Source: Calliopum simillimum (lineage: Eukaryota > Arthropoda > Insecta > Diptera > Lauxaniidae). Taken from it: DNA of 64,000 nucleotides. Every line of letters starts with the position of its first letter. Position 1 is the stretch's first letter. Shown piece after piece: positions 56,455 through 64,000 of this stretch. Below the pieces are notes generated by a model that worked only from the letters and a program-made list of their open reading frames with translations, had not been told where the DNA came from and did not search any database. Made by a program: the position numbers and the translations under genes. The DNA lies in assembly GCA_951812925.1 (NCBI GenBank), contig OX638371.1, forward strand, positions 113,545,124 to 113,609,123, in the 5' to 3' direction.

Positions 56455-57233
56455 ACCATAACAACATGACAACTTTATGGAACTTTTTCAAAAAAGATGT
56501 TTCAAAATCCTGAAGTAATTTTTTTAGAAATTACCATTTTGAATAAGAAATCAAAGGTTTGGTCGAAAGTGCATATACAAAAATTAAATATATCTAATCA
56601 TATTCTAAATGATAATGAATGATTTTTGCTTTTTTTTATTTTACAAGCATACATTATACATATATACCTTCATAAGACTTAAGAGCACATTGTATTGTTT
56701 CGTATTTAAGTAATTTTATTGCAGTCACTATTGTAAAGGGTGGGCCGACTGCTGGTTTCTTTAAAAAAATACATGTTATCTTGATACTAACAAATTGTTA
56801 CGGAAATAACACACTTAGGGGATTCATTTAAACATGTAAAAGCCTCGAAAAGCACGTAAACCTCTCGTAAACTAAATTTAAAATTTTGTATCAAAAATAA
56901 GTTTACCAGGCCTCGAAAACTTTCCAGACAAATTCGATGCATAAATAGTCTCGAAAAAGTACGATTGCTGTCAAATAAATGTATTGAAAAAATATTTTTT
57001 GTTTTGAAAATTGAATTTGAATTGAATATTTTTCAAATTATGTGACAGCTGATACGTTGCTTACACGTTTTTAGAAATGTGTGTTTCTGGAAAGAAGCTC
57101 GTAAACCTTCGACCTTTTCATGATTTACGAGTTTACGAGATTAAAGGTATGCCCTTACTGTAACATATTTTCATGGAACGAAATAGATCGCATTACGTTT
57201 GAACAATGCCTTCGGTTAATACTTTGAAATACC
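56455..57233. other. Spacer between two CGGAG-family copies
   Basis: AT-rich. The CGTAAAC and CTCGTAAAC phrases near 56,850-57,130 recur, but no gene or TIR was recognised. Confidence 0.4.
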
Positions 57234-57431
57234 ACACGGAGGAAAAAAATAGTACGTACTACTTTATTTCCAATAAATTTTACCATAATTTCAAGTCAAA
57301 ATAGTGACAACTACCCACTGAAGTAAATTTTACCTTACTGTTTTAGTCAATTCAGAATTTTCAAATGACTTTAGTCTAACAATTTTTTTGAAAAAAATTT
57401 AAGTGATATTTACCTTATTGTAAAGTTAAAA

Positions 57432-57464
<33 letters not shown>

Positions 57465-58709
57465 ACTAGGATTCAAACCGTGGTCCGTTCGTGTGATAGA
57501 AACATATTGTCTGTACTATTGGCCCATATTATGAAGAGGTATAAAATTTGTGTATTAATCAAATGTCTGTCAAAACATAAATAGAATTTTAAAGTCAAAA
57601 TGGTTATATGGCTCAAAATCACCAAGGTGAGAAATTTTGAGATTGATTTTTTGACAAAATATATCACAATCAATTATCATGGCAAGTAGCTTATATTATA
57701 GCTTAATCTGTGTTTAACCAACCCTGTAATGGAGCAAGCCCAGAATTCATTACATTTTGTGTTATATTGATTTTCATCAGAGCTTCCACTAAAAATAGTC
57801 ATTTCGGGAACGTTTTTGAAAAGCTTATGATATGGCCAAAAAATATTTAAGTATGATTTGTTTTGCTTAATATAATGGAAATGAATATACTTATCAATAA
57901 TACATTAAAAAATAAACAAAAAATTATGCAAACAAAGTCCTTCTGAAATAAAATGCATGATAATCTAAAAAAGTTCATTTTTTTAAGTTTGAAATTTAGG
58001 ATATAAAACTATTTTAATGACTTTTATATTGAAATTTATTGTACATGCATAGAACTAAGGCTTTCAAATGTGTCTACGGTATTTTTTAGGAAGATATCTA
58101 AAATTGCATGTGTTAAAACACATTTAAGTAAGGTCCAGGAAATGATCAATATGTGATATAGGGACATAAAGGGACATGAAATTATTTAATTGCCTTGCTT
58201 TACTACGCAAAGTATTTTAATCTTGAGGTGCATTTGAGCAAAGTTGCACATAGTTAGTTTTGAAAAACTTTAAACCGTCATTCCGGGAACGACATCGTCA
58301 TTTTGGGAACGTTTCATCATATCATATAAGCGTTCCCTGAATGACCGGTCCCGGAATGACGATTTCAACTAAGAGCGCGCTTTATTCTTAATATTTGAGT
58401 CGTGGTTTAATATGATAAATGTAAAATATTTTATGGTAGTACATTAACTTTGTATTTTTTCATCATTTCAAAAAATATAGGCGTTCCCGGAATGACGCCC
58501 TATTGATGTACGCCCCATAAATTATGAATTAGAGTAGTAATTTCCGATGAAAAATAGCTTATTTGCCTAAAAAGCACAATAGCGGATGCGTTCACTTTAA
58601 ATAGTTTTTGGCCAATTACAACTGCGTTCCCTGAATTGATGCACAAACTTCCGGACAACATATTTTATAGTCCAGTCATTTAAGCTTATATTAGGTAAGA
58701 ATCTCGGAA

Positions 58710-60230
58710 TTCGAGATACCCAGCTGTAAGCCTGTAAATACTTTTATATTGACACCCTAAAAGTTGTCTCAAAACCTACATAAGGTAGGGTGTAAGCAAC
58801 TATTAAATTTCAAGGTCAAAGGTCACAAAAATCGGTTTTTTGCGCTTTTTTTGGAAATATCTCATTTCCTATGGGTTTTTTGCTATTTGTATATATGTTC
58901 AATATTGTAGAATACAAAATTCTCTACAAATTTTGTTTAAAAAAATTTTTTATACGATGAACCGTTTCCGAGATGGAGATGAAAAAAAAAAAAAACAAAT
59001 AAATTATAAATTAATCTTTTTATTAAAAAATATCATTCAATACATTTATTTTTATTGAAAGTTAAAAAATGGAATAAAGGGTATAAAAACTACAATTTAT
59101 AATTTTAATCATCTTCTTCCTCTTCATCGTCGCCTTCTGGCTACTGGTAAATTTCAAACTGGTCTTCATTATCGTCTTCAACGACATTTGTCTCAAGTTC
59201 TTCCATGATTTCGGGGTCAAAGGTTCCATCTTCGTTAATTTCGCTCTGATATGGTAGAGCATTGAGACAAGCTTGCCCATTACATTGGCCACAAGCTAAA
59301 GAGCATTGCAAGCCCGCTTTCCTGCATCCGCATCGCGAACCGCAGTTGCAGAAAATTATATTTAGCAAATCTCCTGGAGCAGGTAGTAAAATTGTCATGA
59401 TAGGCTCCAGAAAATCGTTTCGCATTGCCCAACCCCATACTTGGGGTTCCAAATCATGTCCTAACCAAGTTTGAACTTGATAATATACACGGTTAAAATG
59501 TTGATGAGCAGCTGCACTTGTTGGTGGAATATTTGAAAGCTGCACAGGTTTATTAAGTTTTGTAGACTTGACGTAATGCATATAACGAATATGAACGAGA
59601 CTTTTCACAGATTTTGGAGCATTATAGACTGCCGAACAATTTGTGGCCAATGTAATGGGCAAGCTTATCTCAATGCTCTACCATATCAGAGCGACATTAA
59701 CGAAGATGGAACCTTTGACCCCGAAATCATGGAAGAACTTGAGACAAATGTCGTTGAAGACGATAATGAAGACCAGTTTGAAATTTACCAGCAGACAGAA
59801 GTCGACGATGAAGAGGAAGAAGATGATTAAAATTATAAATTGTAGTTTTTATACCCTTTATTCCATTTTTTAACTTTCAATAAAAATAAATGTATTGAAT
59901 GATATTTTTTAATAAAAAGATTAATTTATAATTAATTTGTTTTTTTTTTCATCTCCATCTCGGAAACGGTTCATCGTATAAAAAATTTTTTTAAACAAAA
60001 TTTGTAGAGAATTTTGTATTCTACAATATTGATCATATATACAAATAGCAAAAAACCCATAGGAATTGAGATATTTCCAAAAAAAAACGCAAAAAACCGA
60101 TTTTTGTGACCTTTGACCTTGAAATTTAATAGTTGCTTACACCCTACCATATGTAGGTTTTGAGACAACTTTTAGGGTGTCAATATAAAAGTATTTACAG
60201 ACTTACAGCTGGGTATCTCGAATTCCGAGG
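58710..60230. repeat. 1.5-kb palindrome capturing part of a CXC-domain gene
   Basis: Arms 58,710-59,293 and 59,642-60,230 are about 585 bp and highly similar reverse complements (ends CTCGGAATTCGAGATACCCA and its complement). The loop is about 350 bp. Each arm includes the 3' coding end and trailer of the same gene. The loop and left arm together still read through 173 codons. Head-to-head duplication of one element copy is the simplest origin. Confidence 0.88.
59141..59662 (-). pseudogene. CXC-type cysteine-rich transposon protein fragment
   Basis: The 173-codon frame contains YYQVQTWLGHDLEPQVWGWA, then LLPAPGDLLNIIFCNC and a cysteine array (CNCGSRCGCRKAGLQC, CSLACGQCNGQACLN). A Glu/Asp-rich tail follows. 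This combination is familiar from arthropod repetitive genes annotated as tesmin/TSO1-like CXC proteins. I recognise the domain type but not a defined function. The frame begins at a palindrome junction and has no ATG of its own. In this arm it stops at TAG after FEIYQ, whereas the inverted arm (plus strand, to 59,830) reads on for 12 residues. It is a fragment of a mobile gene, not a host gene. Confidence 0.7.
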
Positions 60231-60714
60231 TGAACTTACTATTCTAAAACAATAAAGTCCCTTAAATATAATTCTTAAATAAAAAATGCTTTTAATAGGT
60301 TACTTGATCTTTTTAACATTGGTAAATTTATGATTTTTTTAAGTTTGATTTTTAATTTCACACCTGGGGATGCGTTCCCGGAATGACTCTTCATGTATAT
60401 ATTATCAAATAATATCGAATATAGTTGACCTTTAGCATATAAATATAATGCAATGTACCATTGAAACAAAACAATTATAATGTTTTGTTATATTCATTTA
60501 CTCAATAAAATTATGGTTTTAGTCATTTATTTGCTTCCGAAGCAAATTGCTCACCTAGGGGATTTTGAGCCATATATTTTTATGATATTTACCTTACTGT
60601 TCAAGCACACAAAAATTATAGTCAAAATGGTTGTATAAGATAAAGCCATTTATGTTTGAAATTTAGTGTTACTCCGCGTGGAGTAAAAATTAAGACTCGG
60701 ATTTCTCTCCGTAC

Positions 60715-61574
60715 AGATAACAGCCACCGAAAAAATTTAAAATAACGACGTCATAGAGTGGAATTAATTTTTCGCAATTTTAATAAGAAACCGACAAATG
60801 TCCCACTCCTTATTTATGTACAAGTATGTAGTAAAATCGCACGTTATGTTCTACTGAAATAGTTTTTTTTTTTTATTGGAATCATAACACATAGTACTGT
60901 GTATTTATCAGAATATTTGTACCTGAAGGAATTTCAAAAGACTACTGATAAAAAGTTTCCAATACTGTCAAATGTTTTCACATTATCAATTTTTCGATAA
61001 TATTTGGCGTAGTTAACTGCGTTGATATTTGCCAAGAGAGAGTATCGGGAATTGCCACACAGAACACAGAGCCATATGCTTACAGCGATATGGGGGAAAT
61101 CAATTAAATTAAGCGGCAACTGAACAAATGATAAATTAATCAAAAATAAAAATTCCCAAAACAGTTAACAATCGATCGTACTCTGATTGAGTGCAACGAA
61201 ACGGAAATCGAGTCGAGAAATTCACTAACTAAATGGTTTATTTGAATACCTACGTTCATACATGTTTTTTTTCTTAGTTTTTATTGTAACGGCTATTCAT
61301 TGAATTTTCACGAATAAAAAACAACAAAAAAAAAAAAAATAGATATTGCAGAAAATATAATCGCTCTCTGATATTCTTCTAGATAAATTAAATTTAGTGC
61401 TACGTTTGTTTTCAATGTGAATACAGCGGTATTTTATTTTTTCATCATTTTAGGTTAAACGAGAGAAATTTGTAGATAATCTGAAAGTGAAGTGACACAA
61501 AGTGTAAAAGCTACATATAAAACGCTGCAAAACCCTGAACGGCTACTTACATAACCTTAAAAAAAGCAAAAAAA
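60715..61574. other. Upstream region of the 61,575 exon
   Basis: AT-rich. The last 150 bp (AAAGTGTAAAAGCTACATAT and on) may be the 5' UTR. No repeat pair was recognised. Confidence 0.4.
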
Positions 61575-61655
61575 ATGAATTACCAACAGAATAAGCACAT
61601 TAAAAATTTTGACTGCTTGCGCACTGTCACCCTGTGGGCTGGAGTATTGGGCATT
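61575..61655 (+). CDS. Candidate first exon of a small membrane protein gene
   Basis: An ATG in a good fly context (AAAAATGA) opens 27 codons, MNYQQNKHIKNFDCLRTVTL followed by WAGVLGI. They run into a strong donor, ATT/GTAAGTACT, in phase 0. The peptide has a short polar head, then the start of a hydrophobic helix. A CLRT..L...GVLGI pattern resembles the first helix of insect DUF4728 (pasiflora-like) four-helix membrane proteins, but the match is short and I am not sure of it. No second exon was found before the window ends. The opposite-strand exon at 62,017-62,273 would lie in its intron. Confidence 0.4.
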
Positions 61656-62016
61656 GTAAGTACTAACTGAATTAAATGTATCTACTGATATAATGAGGGT
61701 ATTCAACAAAACGTGTAAAATACTCGAAAACTTTGTAAACTCTTAAAATACGAGGGAACTAACAAAAGCTCGCTGAATAAGTGTTAGTTTATTTATTTTT
61801 ATAAAATTCAAAGGTCAGAGACGATACATTATTTGAATTTCACAGAGGAGACCAGAGAACGTAAAATAACTGATGAAAAGGCGAAAAAAGTTCTGAAACC
61901 AACACTGTAAGAAAATCGTCATGCAAAACCAAGCAACAGTCCCGAAGCCCGGAAGGAGTAAGTTCTTCTATTAAAGCAATACAAAAAAAGTCAGCAACAA
62001 AAGTGATTATGTCTAT

Positions 62017-62273
62017 TTACATCGCCAGAACGAAAATTGTAGCTGCTATTCCTCCGAATACTTGATAGACAGTAACTTCGAGACGGTATACTGAAGACTG
62101 TTTACCAAGAATTTTCGAAAATTTGTTGAAATACCAAAAATATAAAGGAATTGCGTTGCTTCTTCTGACATCATGATAAACACTGTTGAAATAAGATGTA
62201 GCTTTATTACGGTCTTTCGGGTCTAAGAAATTTGTCCAGCACCATATTTTCCAGTTATTTAATAAGTGGATCA
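62017..62273 (-). CDS. Candidate last exon, unrecognised protein with C-terminal membrane helix
   Basis: An open frame of 85 codons ending in TAA, preceded on the minus strand by an excellent acceptor (TTTTTTCTGCCCATAG). It is therefore more likely a terminal exon than a complete gene beginning at the coincident ATG. The product is rich in aromatic and basic residues (NNWKIWCWTNFLDPKDRNK, then SNAIPLYFWYFNKF) and ends in a hydrophobic segment, VFGGIAATIFVLAM, typical of a C-terminal anchor. I do not recognise the family. Any upstream exons would lie beyond the palindrome at 62,375-63,418. Confidence 0.35.
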
Positions 62274-62374
62274 TCTATGGGCAGAAAAAATATATTGAAA
62301 TAAATGGCGATTATGTAAAGAAGAGGATGAAGTTTAAAAATACGTAAACAAAAATAATTTTTCAATAACACTGT

Positions 62375-63418
62375 TCAACGAATTTCAGGTTTTTGTTTTT
62401 ATCTGAGTTCAGACCATAAAATTATTATTCCTTGCTACTGACATAATAGAACTGCATTTGCAAAATTTTTCCATCACGTCTCAATTTTCAGTTAAATTGA
62501 CAAATCCAAAATCACGACTTACATCCGCGCGAAAATAAATTAAAAAATTTTTATCCGTCAGAATTTAAAAAAAAAAAAAATGTCAAACGATTTAAAAAAT
62601 AGCAATAATTTCAAATCTGAAAAAAATTTTGAAATCGGTCCGGCAGATTTTTTTGTATGCCCGTTTAATTGAGAAAATGTACTGTAAAAAACAAAAACCA
62701 ACCATCTTTAATAACATAAATCTTGCCTAAATCAATACAAAATTAAAAAAGCTCTTCTTGAGCTTGTGGGTCATTATATTAACTTCATTTTGATACCAAA
62801 AACTTAAGGATTAGACAATGAATAACCAACTTATTTCTTTTTGAACAAAAAATGTACATACAGGAATTCATACAAGTACTTTTATTTCCAACTACATAGT
62901 TATGATACAAAAATTCTATAGCTTTTGTATAACTTTCTGTATGTACATTTTTTGTTCAAAAGGAAGTAAGTTGGTTATTCATGGTCCAATCCTTAAGTTT
63001 TTGGTATCAAAATGAAGTTGAAATAATGACGCACAAGCTCGCAAAGAGTTTTTTTTTTAATTTTGTTTTGATTTAGGCAAGATTTATGTAGTTAGAGATG
63101 GTTGGTTTTTTCAGTACATTTTCTCAATTAAACGGGCATACAAAAAAATCTGCCGGACCGATTTTAAAATTTTTTTCAGATTTGAAATTATTGCTATTTT
63201 CTTAATCGTTTGATCTTTTTCTTAAAAAATTCTGACAGATAAAAATTTTTTAATTTGTTTCCGCGCGGATGTAAGTCGTGATTTTGGATTTATCAATTTA
63301 TCTGAAAATTGAGACGTGATGGAAAAATTTTGTAGTTGCAGTTCTATTATGTCAATAGCAAGGAATAATAATTTCATGGTCTGAACTCAGATAATTTTTT
63401 GCCGTTGAACAGTGTTAT
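62375..63418. repeat. 1.04-kb palindrome
   Basis: Left and right halves match as reverse complements across about 500 bp. CACTGTTCAACG, TCTGAGTTCAGACCAT, CCATCACGTCTCAATTTTCA and ATCCAAAATCACGACTTACA all have ordered complements on the right. The centre is near 62,897. Similarity is high, with scattered substitutions. No coding sequence. Confidence 0.85.
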
Positions 63419-63689
63419 TCTTCTAGCTACTCAGCGAACTTTTGTTAGTCCCCCCAAGCGTGCCATCCATCTTCTTTTCCCGGACCGATCTTTTTTTTTT
63501 TCAGTATTTTAGGAGCAGCCATGCTCTTTTTTTGTTAGTGTCGGTTATATGTAATCTTAACGTCCCGGAAAGGTCCGCTTTTTCACATAAAGACCTGTGA
63601 GCACCTTTAATTTTGTTCAATACCTTTCCAAAAACTGGTTCGAGCATGAAAATTGACAAAAAGTACATTCATTCAGTAGTTTTACTGTC

Positions 63690-63980
63690 CTACCGAAATT
63701 GGAGCGTCAGGCGTTGCGTTTTTTAACGTTACACAAAAGCGTCAAGCGCCATACCGAAATTAAGAGCGTTGCGTTAGAGTCATTTGTTTGTCAAAATCAC
63801 ATTGTTGCTTCTTTTTTACTTTTCTGCAGCTAACTTCACTCCATAACGCTTTGTCAAAATTGGAAATTCGAATAGCTGAGCGTTGAGCGTTGGCAATTTC
63901 GGTATGCGCCATACAAATTGTATGTACATGAGAAATTTTTGACTGTAAAATAACGTTGACGCTCCAATTTAGGTATGGCA
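63690..63980. mobile_element. 290-bp TIR MITE
   Basis: CTACCGAAATTGGAGCGTCA at the left pairs with the complement of TGACGCTCCAATTTAGGTA at the right. An inner GCGCCATACCGAAATT / AATTTCGGTATGCGCCATA pair repeats the same motif, giving a double hairpin. Confidence 0.7.
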
Positions 63981-64000
63981 GTTACCTGGAAAGTTTTGTT

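Larger units (their letters stand above)
57234..60714 (+). mobile_element. CGGAG-ended element, copy 3 (hosting a palindrome)
   Basis: Left end CACACGGAGGAAAAAAATAG, A-run and tRNA-like unit at 57,430-57,540, right end GAGTAAAAATTAAGACTCGG and TCTCTCCGT at 60,714. The middle contains many TCATTCCGGGAACG or CGTTCCCGGAATGA motifs (57,807, 58,280, 58,330, 58,483 and 60,372) and the 1.5-kb CXC palindrome at 58,710-60,230, so at least one more element is nested here. Confidence 0.6.

Noticed and set aside
59576..59830. Separate plus-strand gene over the palindrome
   Set aside because: It is the inverted arm of the same CXC gene fragment, not a second gene.

Overview
The window reads as AT-rich, repeat-laden nuclear DNA of an insect, most likely a higher fly (Diptera, Brachycera). 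The reasons are spliced genes with short canonical GT-AG introns, a complete armitage-type piRNA helicase, mariner, maT, piggyBac-like, hAT-like and RTE relics, and very many fold-back elements. There is no bacterial signature: no operons, ribosome binding sites or CRISPR array. The species cannot be named from sequence alone.

Layout. Bases 1-12,600 are almost entirely nested repeats: a 1.6 kb palindrome, a 3 kb terminal-inverted-repeat (TIR) element split by a nearly intact maT (DD37D) transposon, a TIR element split by a piggyBac-like element that is itself split by a small inverted-repeat element, and a TTAA-flanked element carrying a GC-rich fold-back. A likely first exon of an importin-4-like gene lies at 12,671-12,724 (minus). 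The most notable locus is 13,385-15,187 (minus): an apparently intact, intron-containing Fanzor gene, the eukaryotic relative of TnpB and an RNA-guided endonuclease. It has a TATA box upstream, and downstream a compact hairpin next to a piggyBac-like terminus. From 15,735 to 22,150 there are more repeats: a 123-bp satellite joined to a mariner end, a 1.9 kb TIR element and a 1 kb palindrome.

Host genes, all on the minus strand: armitage (22,563-29,063, seven exons, about 1,185 aa), preceded by an unrecognised 83-aa two-exon gene only 92 bp upstream; a zinc-finger non-canonical poly(A)/poly(U) polymerase (37,910-40,357, three exons); an intronless tRNA 2'-phosphotransferase (40,719-41,345); and gamma-butyrobetaine dioxygenase (46,005-52,824, four exons, with a 5.4 kb intron full of repeats). 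Near the right edge are two candidate edge exons on opposite strands (61,575-61,655 plus; 62,017-62,273 minus).

Between the genes lie an RTE-type LINE tail with a 13-bp target duplication, an internally deleted mariner, a fold-back element built from short CGAAAAGTAGG-type repeats, a hAT-like MITE rich in CAAGAC hexamers with an 8-bp target duplication, three copies of an element family that each carry a tRNA-like pol III unit, and a 1.5 kb palindrome that captured part of a cysteine-rich (CXC-type) transposon gene. How the parts may relate: Armitage serves the piRNA pathway that silences transposons, and many of the palindromes could form hairpin RNA; Tpt1 and the nucleotidyltransferase both act on RNA ends. 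These functional links are inference. Intron and exon limits were worked out by hand from splice signals and reading-frame continuity.
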